Of a stretch of DNA of 15,658 nucleotides, positions 1 through 6,080 are shown piece after piece (the stretch's first letter is position 1; each line of letters begins with the position of its first letter). Origin of the DNA: Conexibacter sp. GTDB lineage: Bacteria > Actinomycetota > Thermoleophilia > Solirubrobacterales > Solirubrobacteraceae. The stretch covers positions 1 to 15,658 of the forward strand of contig JAOPZG010000180.1 of NCBI GenBank assembly GCA_025964215.1. The letters are read 5' to 3'. The translations under genes and the position numbers were made by a program. The notes under the pieces were generated by a model, which made no database searches, had not been told where the DNA came from, and saw nothing but the letters and a program-made list of their open reading frames with translations.

Positions 1-1
1 C

Positions 2-1030
2 GGCGCCGAGCGAGCGCTGCAGAAGCTCATCGACGCCGAGGTCCGCGTCGTCCCGGTCGGCGAGCGCGTCGACCTGCAGACCGCCGGCGAGCGCTACCTC
101 GTCCACCTCGACCAGGTGATGAACCGCCGGCCGACCACGCTCCAGGACTACACCATCATGTTGCGCAAGCACCTCGTCCCGTTCTTCGGGGGACGGTCGC
201 TGCAGCGCATCGACACCCAGCTGGTCGCCGACTACCTCATCGCCAAGCAGCGCGAGGGCCTGGCGAGCAAGACGGTCGGCAAGCAGCTCACCTTCCTGCA
301 CGGCGTCTTCCGCTACGCCATGAAGAAGGGCTGGACCAACGCCAACCCGGTGGCCGCCGTCGACCGACCGCGTTCGCCCGACAGCGACCCCGACATCCGG
401 TTCCTGACCCACGAGGAGCTCGAAGCCCTCCTACGCGCCGTCGACGACCCCGAGTTCGGCCGGGTCGACTACCCGCTGTTCCTCGTGGCAGCGACGTGCG
501 GCCTGCGACAGGGCGAGTTGGTGGCCTTGCGTTGGCGCGACGTCGACTGGACCGCGGGTGTCATCCGAGTCCGCCGCAACTACACACGAGGCCACTGGGG
601 CACGCCCAAGTCGCGTCGGTCGAGTCGCGCAGTGCCGATGATCAGCCGGACGGCCGGGGCGCTGGACCGGCTGTTCACGTCGTCGCCGCATCAGGCCGAC
701 GACGACCTCGTCTTCGGCCATCCGGAGCTGGGGTCGGTCCTCGACGCGTCGAAGCTGCGCAAGCGGTTCAAGGCCACCCTCGCGGCCGCCGGCGTTCGGC
801 CGGTGCGCTTCCACGACCTGCGGCACACGTTCGGGACCCAGGCCGCGGCGTCAGGGGTGCCGCTCCGGACGCTCCAGGAGTGGATGGGACACCGGGACTA
901 CAAGACGACGCTGATCTACGCCGACTACGCGCCGCGCTCGGAGGAGCGGCAGATGATGGAGCGGGCATTCGCGACGGGGCCGTTGCTCAGCGCCAACGAG
1001 CGAAGCGCCGGGTTCAGCGCCGCGGGCTAG
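2..1030 (+). CDS. Tyrosine recombinase / phage-type integrase (5' partial)
   Basis: Site-specific DNA integrase that would insert or excise the mobile element. The reading frame is open to the left edge, so the N-terminus lies outside the window. An N-terminal SAM-like core-binding domain (from about base 70 to 380) is followed by the catalytic domain. All catalytic positions are visible: Arg in GLRQGEL (codon 506-508), Lys in TPKSRR (608-610), the HDLRH box (His 812-814, Arg 821-823), His in GHRDYK (890-892) and the Tyr nucleophile in LIYADY (917-919). The gene therefore looks intact over the visible part. An internal ATG at 119 is unlikely to be the start because the domain begins before it. 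The next gene is 223 nt downstream. The neighbouring relaxase and Ubl operon suggest an integrative mobilisable element. Confidence 0.93.
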   Translation, partial: GAERALQKLIDAEVRVVPVGERVDLQTAGERYLVHLDQVMNRRPTTLQDYTIMLRKHLVPFFGGRSLQRIDTQLVADYLIAKQREGLASKTVGKQLTFLHGVFRYAMKKGWTNANPVAAVDRPRSPDSDPDIRFLTHEELEALLRAVDDPEFGRVDYPLFLVAATCGLRQGELVALRWRDVDWTAGVIRVRRNYTRGHWGTPKSRRSSRAVPMISRTAGALDRLFTSSPHQADDDLVFGHPELGSVLDASKLRKRFKATLAAAGVRPVRFHDLRHTFGTQAAASGVPLRTLQEWMGHRDYKTTLIYADYAPRSEERQMMERAFATGPLLSANERSAGFSAAG

Positions 1031-1033
1031 GAC

Positions 1034-1069
1034 CCATGCAGCGCGTTTGCAGGAGGCCTCCTGGCATGG
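1034..1069. repeat. Nested inverted repeat just after the integrase
   Basis: A perfect 14-bp palindrome (CAGGAGGCCTCCTG, 1050-1063) is enclosed by a wider CCATGC/GCATGG pair (1034-1039 and 1064-1069). It starts four bases after the integrase stop. It could be a transcription terminator (no T-run follows) or a protein-binding site. The rest of the gap to 1253 holds no gene I can support. Confidence 0.4.
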
Positions 1070-1253
1070 GCCTGCACCTTCGGAAGTGCGAGCATGGCGC
1101 TCTGCACACGAGGTCGTCCGCGCCGGGTGCGACTATCACTGGTTACCAGAATTGAGCCGTATGTTGGGGCGCCCCGGAGAGGCACCCGGCCCGAGAGACT
1201 TACGACTCTCGCATACGCCACAGACGGCATCTCGGCGGAGGCCGTGCAACCGG

Positions 1254-2075
1254 ATGGATCCCAAGGACCAGGACCAAGAGGAAGAAACCCGGTCGCTCCC
1301 GCGCGCCTTTAACGGTCAGCGAGCCCGAGCCGCGCTCGCGTCTCTGATCGAGCCCGCGTCTCACCCGCGGCTCGTGCTCGATGCCGGCCATGTGACAACC
1401 GTCGACGCGTATGCCGGAGCGGTGCTCCGCACCGGGATCGAGGTTCATCTCGCGCGGGACCCCGGGAACAGCATCGTCGTCGCCGAGCCGGAGGCCTCTC
1501 TATGTTGGGCGGCTCTTTACGACCTTCTCGGCGAGTTCCTTCCGCCCCGCTCCTCCTGGGCAGGAAACCGTCCGACCCCCACACGGGGACGCGACATCGT
1601 GCTCCCGGCAACGCCGATCGCCGACGATGAAACGACCGTCCTCCTGACCGACGTGGCGCTGCCCGCTGCAGCGGGTGCGCTGGGGTTCGGCGATCACGCA
1701 CGGCGCCTACTTCAGGAAGCCGCGGCAGCGTTCATCGACAACGCCCGAAAGTACGGCGACGAGAACGCGCCTGTGGGTCCGGTGATTTGCGCTGCGCTTG
1801 AGCCGCAGTCAAACGATCTGCAACTCGTGGTGTGCGATCTGGGATCAGACGCCCCTGCCGACGGCCAGGCCGCGCTGCGCGACGCGGTCTCGCGCAGTCG
1901 CGAGACGCTTGGCGGCATCCAGTCGCTCGTAGCTCTGCGCCGCAACGGGATGGACCTCTCAGTCCGCCTCGCCTTCGGAGCCGGCCGGGCCCACCACCGA
2001 ACACATCGAGCGTGGCGGTTCAGCACCTTCGCGGCCGTCCCGGGCTTCATTGCCGGAGTCGAGATCCATCGGTAG
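1254..2075 (+). CDS. STAS-like plus GHKL ATPase-like protein
   Basis: A 273-aa soluble protein that resembles an anti-sigma-type ATPase. The N-terminal part (about residues 20-90) has a STAS-like pattern (hydrophobic strand LVLDAG, then SIVVAEP). The C-terminal part (about 140-255) resembles the histidine-kinase-like ATPase fold: an N-box IDNARKYG with Asn163, a degenerate G1 box (CDLGSD) and a GGIQSL segment. There is no dimerisation/phosphoacceptor domain, no membrane segment and no sensor domain, so it is not a classical kinase. The residue four before Asn163 is Ala instead of the usual Glu, so ATP hydrolysis is doubtful. The start at 1254 was chosen because the upstream in-frame extension (from 1047) has no domain character; a purine-rich GGCGGAGG lies 12 nt upstream. 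The next gene encodes a STAS-like partner, a pairing seen in other bacteria. The precise role is unknown. Confidence 0.62.
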   Translation: MDPKDQDQEEETRSLPRAFNGQRARAALASLIEPASHPRLVLDAGHVTTVDAYAGAVLRTGIEVHLARDPGNSIVVAEPEASLCWAALYDLLGEFLPPRSSWAGNRPTPTRGRDIVLPATPIADDETTVLLTDVALPAAAGALGFGDHARRLLQEAAAAFIDNARKYGDENAPVGPVICAALEPQSNDLQLVVCDLGSDAPADGQAALRDAVSRSRETLGGIQSLVALRRNGMDLSVRLAFGAGRAHHRTHRAWRFSTFAAVPGFIAGVEIHR

Positions 2076-2127
2076 AAGGCACCAGGCCAGGGAACACCTT
2101 CTGTCAGACACTCGTCTAGAAAGATCC

Positions 2128-2156
2128 CCCTCTCAGGATTCTGCGCTAAGTATGGT
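2128..2156 (+). promoter_or_regulatory. Candidate promoter of the STAS-like gene (leaderless layout)
   Basis: CCCTCT (2128-2133), a 17-bp spacer and TATGGT (2151-2156). The ATG of the next gene lies six bases after the -10-like box, the usual actinobacterial leaderless arrangement, and no Shine-Dalgarno sequence is present. The same CCCTCT-N17-TATRNT layout appears before the Ubl operon. Confidence 0.35.
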
Positions 2157-2162
2157 TCAACT

Positions 2163-2756
2163 ATGTCACTGAACGTCGCACGATACGACCTCGTCCGAGA
2201 CGGACGAGTTCTGGCTACACGTCCCAAAGGACGTGATGCGGGCCGCGCGGCTGCTGAGCGGCTAGCGGAAGCCGACGGCCTGTTGCTGAGCTTCTGGGGC
2301 GTCGACGTGGCCTCTCTGCCGTTCTTGGATGAGGTCATTCGCCAGCTTCGCGCCATGCTCTTCGACGGCGGAAAGCTGCTCGTGGTGACCGGCTTCAACG
2401 AAGACGTGAAGGAGAGCATCGAGATCCTTCTCGCCAAGCACAAGATGACGCTCGCAGCGCTCGAACAGGATCAGATCAGCCTCCTTGGAGGCTCGGCCCA
2501 CCTCAACGAAACGCTGCGTGAAGCCCAGGAGCTACGAGAGTTCACGGCACCGGAGCTTGCCGAGCGCCTATCCATGAAGCTGCCCGCCGTCCACGCTCGG
2601 CTCAATGCATTGGCGGAGGCCGGCGCGATCGCCCGTCAAGACGATCCCACCGCGAAACGCGGCAAGCGCGGCAAATACAGGGTTCCGACACCGGCAGACG
2701 CCGGGAACCTAGCGCCACCACCTACGGCGAAAAAGGTCGAGCCGGTAACCGCCTGA
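2163..2756 (+). CDS. STAS-like (DUF4325-type) protein with C-terminal winged helix
   Basis: A 197-aa protein. Residues about 37-100 show a STAS-like DUF4325 pattern: a strand LLLSFWGVDVASLPFLDEV followed by a second strand KLLVVTGF. Residues about 121-165 look like a winged helix-turn-helix (FTAPELAERLSM, then VHARLNALAEAGAIAR), and the tail is basic then Pro/Ala-rich. The protein probably binds DNA and is switched by its partner, the upstream ATPase-like protein; this is inferred from similar pairs, not shown. The ATG at 2163 was chosen because the domain starts there and a leaderless promoter fits; an alternative in-frame start was not seen nearby. The gap to the ATPase gene is 87 nt, and a strong terminator follows three bases after the stop. 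Confidence 0.62.
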   Translation: MSLNVARYDLVRDGRVLATRPKGRDAGRAAAERLAEADGLLLSFWGVDVASLPFLDEVIRQLRAMLFDGGKLLVVTGFNEDVKESIEILLAKHKMTLAALEQDQISLLGGSAHLNETLREAQELREFTAPELAERLSMKLPAVHARLNALAEAGAIARQDDPTAKRGKRGKYRVPTPADAGNLAPPPTAKKVEPVTA

Positions 2757-2758
2757 TC

Positions 2759-2784
2759 GAGGGCCCCGCGAAAGCGGGGCCCTC
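2759..2784 (+). terminator. Rho-independent-like terminator of the ATPase/STAS module
   Basis: A perfect stem (AGGGCCCCGC / GCGGGGCCCT, extended by one G-C pair) with a GAAA tetraloop, followed by TTCCGTT. It begins just after the STAS-like gene stop and separates this unit from the Ubl operon. Confidence 0.8.
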
Positions 2785-2808
2785 TTCCGTTACTGGTCGC
2801 GCTATACT
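2780..2808 (+). promoter_or_regulatory. Candidate promoter of the Ubl operon
   Basis: The -10-like box TATACT (2803-2808) lies 37 nt before the modifier ATG. The sequence 17 bp upstream is CCCTCT (2780-2785), as in the promoter before the STAS-like gene, but here it overlaps the terminator's right arm. The -10 is credible; the -35 is tentative. Confidence 0.4.
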
Positions 2809-2818
2809 TCAGTGAAGT
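2806..2818. promoter_or_regulatory. Perfect palindrome overlapping the Ubl promoter -10
   Basis: ACTTCA-G-TGAAGT, a perfect 6+1+6 inverted repeat that overlaps the end of the TATACT box and the expected transcription start. This is a typical place for a repressor operator. The binding protein is unknown; the winged-helix STAS protein just upstream is one candidate (inference). Confidence 0.35.
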
Positions 2819-2844
2819 TGTTGAACTCTCTTTGGAGGAACCCC

Positions 2845-3144
2845 ATGTCCCAGACCGATCAACCCTCGAGCCACATCGCTACCGACGACAGTCGCGGGCA
2901 CGGTCCCAAGCCGAAGCCCACGACGATCCACGTCAACGAGAAGCGCGTCCACATGCCCGACGACCACGCCACGGGTCTGCAGATCAAGCAGCACGCCATC
3001 TCCGAGGGCCTGAACATCCAGGTCGACTTCGAGCTCGTCGAAGAGCTCGAGAACGGCCGCACGAAGAACGTCGGCAACGACGATGAGGTCAAGCTCAAGG
3101 AAACGAGTCGCTTCCTTGCCAACGACGGCGACGAGAACTCCTGA
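2845..3144 (+). CDS. Ubiquitin-like modifier (multiubiquitin-family domain)
   Basis: A 99-aa protein with one ubiquitin-like (beta-grasp) domain at about residues 26-91. It matches the multiubiquitin pattern: IHVNEKRVHMP strand pair, TGLQIKQHA helix, DFELVEE strand, then DDEVKLKETSRF. The first 25 residues are polar and likely disordered. The start at 2845 is fixed by GGAGG at 2834-2838, six bases upstream; an earlier GTG at 2812 lies inside the promoter palindrome. Unlike eukaryotic ubiquitin it does not end in Gly-Gly; it ends ANDGDENS, with Gly95 four residues from the end, so trimming by the JAB domain encoded two genes downstream is possible. It would be adenylated by the E1 domain and attached to targets or to itself. 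The E2 gene starts two bases after the stop. Confidence 0.82.
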   Translation: MSQTDQPSSHIATDDSRGHGPKPKPTTIHVNEKRVHMPDDHATGLQIKQHAISEGLNIQVDFELVEELENGRTKNVGNDDEVKLKETSRFLANDGDENS

Positions 3145-3146
3145 CC

Positions 3147-3563
3147 ATGACCCCCGACGTCGAGAAGGGCATCGCCGAGATCCAGCACGCATTCGCCGGT
3201 CATGGCGTCGAGACCGTCGAGACCGGCGATGGTGGCGCCTACGTCATCGTCGCCGATCTGGACCTCGGCCCAGCGTTTGTGCCGAGGTCCAGCTGGATCG
3301 GCTTCACGCTCCCCTACAACTACCCCCTTGCGGACGTCTATCCGCACTTCGCCTGCCCCGATCTCGCGACCGCAGACGGCACGCCGCTCCCAACGCCCCC
3401 GCTGAACAGCGGCCAGAGTATGCCCGGCTTCAATCGCCCCGCGACGATGGTGTCGCGTCGCTCACCCCGGTGGAATCCCGCGCACGACACCGCGGCGCTG
3501 AAGCTCATGCGCATCATCGGGTGGTTCGCCGAGCAGGCCGCACAGACGAGGGCAGCCGCATGA
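3147..3563 (+). CDS. E2-like ubiquitin-conjugating protein (prokaryotic E2 family E type)
   Basis: A 138-aa protein with a UBC/E2-like layout: a strand WIGFTLPYNYPL (residues 50-61), the E2-typical YPxxxP segment ending YPHFACPD (65-72), then SRRSPRWNP (103-111) and a C-terminal helix. It would receive the modifier from the E1 and transfer it. The order Ubl-E2-JAB/E1 with near-zero gaps identifies it as firmly as its sequence does. The only cysteine is Cys70, in the strand before the expected catalytic loop. Counting back eight residues from Trp109, as in classical E2s, gives Met101, not Cys, so the catalytic residue is unclear. It starts two bases after the modifier stop, with no strong ribosome site, which suggests translational coupling. 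Its stop overlaps the next ATG (ATGA). Confidence 0.75.
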   Translation: MTPDVEKGIAEIQHAFAGHGVETVETGDGGAYVIVADLDLGPAFVPRSSWIGFTLPYNYPLADVYPHFACPDLATADGTPLPTPPLNSGQSMPGFNRPATMVSRRSPRWNPAHDTAALKLMRIIGWFAEQAAQTRAAA

Positions 3564-5038
3564 AGCCTCGGCCGCAGTTCCTGCCCGCTAGTGCAGAGGC
3601 GGAGGCTTGGCAGCTCGTTCTGCCTGAGGAACTAGCCGACGCGCTCGACGCCCACCTGTTCCCCGGTGACGAGGACGAGCACGGCGCCGTCATCAGCGCC
3701 GGGATGGTCCGAACCTCCCGCGGCGTGCGCCTCCTGGCCCGTGAGCTGTTCGTAGCGTCCGACGGCGTGGATTTTGTGCCTGGGCGCAAGGCCTACCGGC
3801 GCCTCACTCCGCAGTTCGTCAACGATCACATCCGACACTGCCGCGACGAGCGCCTCGTGTACTTGGCTGTCCACAACCACCACGGTCATGGCTCAGTCGG
3901 GTTCTCCGAGCCTGATCTCCGGTCGCACGAGCGCGGCTACCCCGCACTGCTGGACATCGCCAAGGGCATGCCGGTCGGCGCACTCGTCCTCGCGCATGGC
4001 GCGCTCGCCGGCGACATCTGGACACCCGAGGGAACTCGACACCCGATCGGCGAGACGGTCATTCTCCGCCGCAACGTCGAGCGGATCTACCCACTGCCGG
4101 CCGCTGCACCGCCCGACCGCGCCGAGATCGACGATCGCCAGGCCCGTGTGTACGGCAACGCCGGACAAGATCTGCTCGGACGCCTCAAGGTCGGCGTCAT
4201 CGGCGCTGGCGGAGTCGGCCTGCCGATCGTTGCCTTCCTCGCCCGGCTCGGCGTCGGACATCTTGTCGTGATCGATCCCGAACGCGTCGAGATCACCAAC
4301 TTGCCCCGTCTGCCGGAGAGCACCCGCCGCGATGCGATGTCGTGGCTGACGACACCAGGGCGACCGCTCGCCCTACAACGGCTCGGCGGTCGTCTGGCCA
4401 CACCGAAGGTCCGGCTGGCCAAGCGGGTCGCGCGGCGGGCGCGAAAGAACTCGATCGTCGACGCGGTCCGCGGCGACATCGCGGACGTCGATGTGGCGCA
4501 GCAGTTGATCGACTGCGACTACCTCTTCCTCGCGGCCGATACCCATACGGCCCGCTCCATCTTCAACGCTCTGGTCCACCAGTACCTCGTCCCAGGCGTG
4601 CAGGTCGGAAGCCACGTGGCCGTCGGCGGCGACGGCGATATCGGCAAGATCGCCTCGGTTCTGCGACCGGTGACGCCCGATGGCGGTTGCTTGTGGTGCA
4701 ACGAGTTGATCCGGCCCGACAAGCTGACTGACGAGTCGTTGCCAGCGGCGGTCCGGCGCGCGCAGCGCTACTTGCCGATGGAAGACGCGCCAGCTCCGAG
4801 CGTCATCACGCTCAACGCACGCGGCGTCGCGGACGCGACCGACCACTTCATGTTGGCCGTCACCGGACTTCTTGAATCGTCCGAGACCAATGGCGATTTC
4901 CGCCGCTACGAGACACGCGCCGACAAGCTGCGCACCAGCATTCCCCGCCGATCCCCCGACTGCAGAGAATGCGGCACCCACGCCTCTTCGATCCGCGCCC
5001 GCGGCGACGGCGCCCGGCTACCAGTCCGCGGCGCCTGA
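3560..5038 (+). CDS. JAB/JAMM peptidase - E1-like ThiF adenylyltransferase fusion
   Basis: A 492-aa two-domain enzyme. Residues about 20-165 are a JAB (JAMM) metallopeptidase: Glu40 in the EDEHGA segment, His105-Asn-His107, and Ser116-Glu-Pro-Asp119 as the SxxD box. This domain would trim the modifier or cleave it from targets. Residues about 190-475 are an E1/ThiF Rossmann domain: nucleotide loop GAGGVG (215-220), Asp239 in IDPERVEITNL, and Asp327 in LAADTHTAR. Two CxxC pairs (Cys377/380 and Cys468/471) likely bind structural zinc. The segment PAPSVITLN has Ser414 where many E1-like proteins carry the catalytic Cys; the only other E1 cysteine, Cys319, lies in a core strand. The start at 3560 overlaps the E2 stop (ATGA) and has GAGGG seven bases upstream. 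Confidence 0.9.
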   Translation: MKPRPQFLPASAEAEAWQLVLPEELADALDAHLFPGDEDEHGAVISAGMVRTSRGVRLLARELFVASDGVDFVPGRKAYRRLTPQFVNDHIRHCRDERLVYLAVHNHHGHGSVGFSEPDLRSHERGYPALLDIAKGMPVGALVLAHGALAGDIWTPEGTRHPIGETVILRRNVERIYPLPAAAPPDRAEIDDRQARVYGNAGQDLLGRLKVGVIGAGGVGLPIVAFLARLGVGHLVVIDPERVEITNLPRLPESTRRDAMSWLTTPGRPLALQRLGGRLATPKVRLAKRVARRARKNSIVDAVRGDIADVDVAQQLIDCDYLFLAADTHTARSIFNALVHQYLVPGVQVGSHVAVGGDGDIGKIASVLRPVTPDGGCLWCNELIRPDKLTDESLPAAVRRAQRYLPMEDAPAPSVITLNARGVADATDHFMLAVTGLLESSETNGDFRRYETRADKLRTSIPRRSPDCRECGTHASSIRARGDGARLPVRGA

Positions 5039-5053
5039 TCGCCGACCCTTCTG

Positions 5054-5082
5054 TCTGACGACACAGGAGGCCGTCGTCCAGA
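5054..5082. repeat. Inverted repeat between the Ubl operon and the relaxase gene
   Basis: TCTGACGAC (5054-5062) pairs with GTCGTCCAGA (5073-5082) with one bulged G, around a 10-nt loop. No T-run follows. It may be the Ubl operon terminator, or part of an oriT, since MobF origins usually lie beside the relaxase gene. I could not recognise a nic consensus in 5039-5219. Confidence 0.35.
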
Positions 5083-5219
5083 TCAGTCCGACACACCGTC
5101 TGCGACTCCGGCTGACAGTGCCCTTCACCGTTTCCGTGACCCGCACCACAATGACCAGCACACATCTGCATTCTCCGAATGGCCCGAGGGTGATCCCGTC
5201 CGCTCGTCGACTAAGGGAC

Positions 5220-6044
5220 GTGCTCTCGATCGGCAAGGTCGGCGGCGGACAGGGCGATCCGCGCTACTACATCGACAACGTCGCCGCCGGCAAGGACGAC
5301 TACTACGCCGGCCACGGCGAGGCCCAAGGCCAGTGGGAAGGCCGCGGTGCCGAAGGCCGCGGGCTGACCGGTGGCGTCGAAGACGAGCAGTTCCTCGGCC
5401 TCCTCACCGAGCCCAGCACGACAGCCACCAGACCGAAGACGGTCTTGGCCTATGACTTGACGTTCTCCGCGCCGAAGTCGGTCTCGGTCATCTACGGCAT
5501 CGGTGATCGCACCGTCTCCCCCGTCGTCCGCGCCGCCCACGACGAGGCGGTGCGAGAGGCGCTCGGCTACCTCGAACGCCACGCCACGTGGACGCGCCGC
5601 GGCGCCAATGGCAAGCATCTGCTCCGCGGCGACGGCCTCACGGTCGCCGCGTTTCGTCATCGCACCTCGCGTGCCGGCGATCCGCAGTTGCACACCCACG
5701 CCGTCGTCGCCAACACGACCACCGCCGAGGGCCGGGAGACAGCGCTCGACGGCCGCGCCCTCTACGCCCACCAGCGGACCGCCGGATTCCTCTATCAAGC
5801 GGCGCTGCGCAGGAGCCTCACCGAGACGCTTGGCGTGGAGTGGGAGCCCGTCCGCAACGGCGCGGCCGAGATCAGCGGCATCGACGACCAGGTGCTCAAG
5901 CACTTCTCCCGCCGCAGCCAGGAGATCCGCGAGCGGCTCGGGCAGCTCGGCGCCCGGTCGGCCCGTGCGGCGGAGGTCGCCGCGTTGGAGACCCGCCGGG
6001 CCAAGGACTACAACGTGTCGACCGACCGACTCCGGCAGGAGTGA
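5220..6044 (+). CDS. MobF (TrwC/TraA-type) relaxase domain, cut short by an in-frame TGA
   Basis: A 274-aa N-terminal relaxase portion. It would nick oriT and stay bound to the transferred strand. The family's opening LSIGK...GQ...YY is present from residue 2, with tyrosines 16/17 and 28/29 (YYIDNV, DDYYAGHGEA), the segment LTFSAPKSVSV, and the three metal-binding histidines (His147 in FRHRTSR, His158 and His160 in LHTHAVV). I chose GTG at 5220 because family members start with MLSIGK; upstream in-frame ATG 5151 and GTG 5190 also exist. The frame stops at TGA 6042-6044, but the same frame continues without a shift into the helicase half. The full-length ancestor would be about 960 aa, so this is a broken or two-part gene. 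Confidence 0.85.
   Translation: MLSIGKVGGGQGDPRYYIDNVAAGKDDYYAGHGEAQGQWEGRGAEGRGLTGGVEDEQFLGLLTEPSTTATRPKTVLAYDLTFSAPKSVSVIYGIGDRTVSPVVRAAHDEAVREALGYLERHATWTRRGANGKHLLRGDGLTVAAFRHRTSRAGDPQLHTHAVVANTTTAEGRETALDGRALYAHQRTAGFLYQAALRRSLTETLGVEWEPVRNGAAEISGIDDQVLKHFSRRSQEIRERLGQLGARSARAAEVAALETRRAKDYNVSTDRLRQE
6042..6044 (+). other. In-frame TGA splitting the relaxase-helicase gene
   Basis: The frame reads ...LRQE-stop-RARAAELGLDRR... with coding-like sequence directly on both sides and no frame change. A single G-to-A change of a TGG (Trp) codon would explain it. The next base is C, the context in which UGA readthrough is most frequent, so a little full-length protein might still be made (inference). 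Confidence 0.75.
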
Positions 6045-6080
6045 CGAGCGCGCGCCGCGGAGCTCGGTCTCGATCGTCGG

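Noticed and set aside
1047..1253. N-terminal extension of the ATPase-like gene
   Set aside because: No domain pattern and unlike the rest of the protein; the start at 1254 fits better.
3083..3559. N-terminal extension of the JAB-E1 gene
   Set aside because: It runs out of frame through the E2 gene and is Arg-rich. The ATGA overlap at 3560 with a ribosome site is the natural start.
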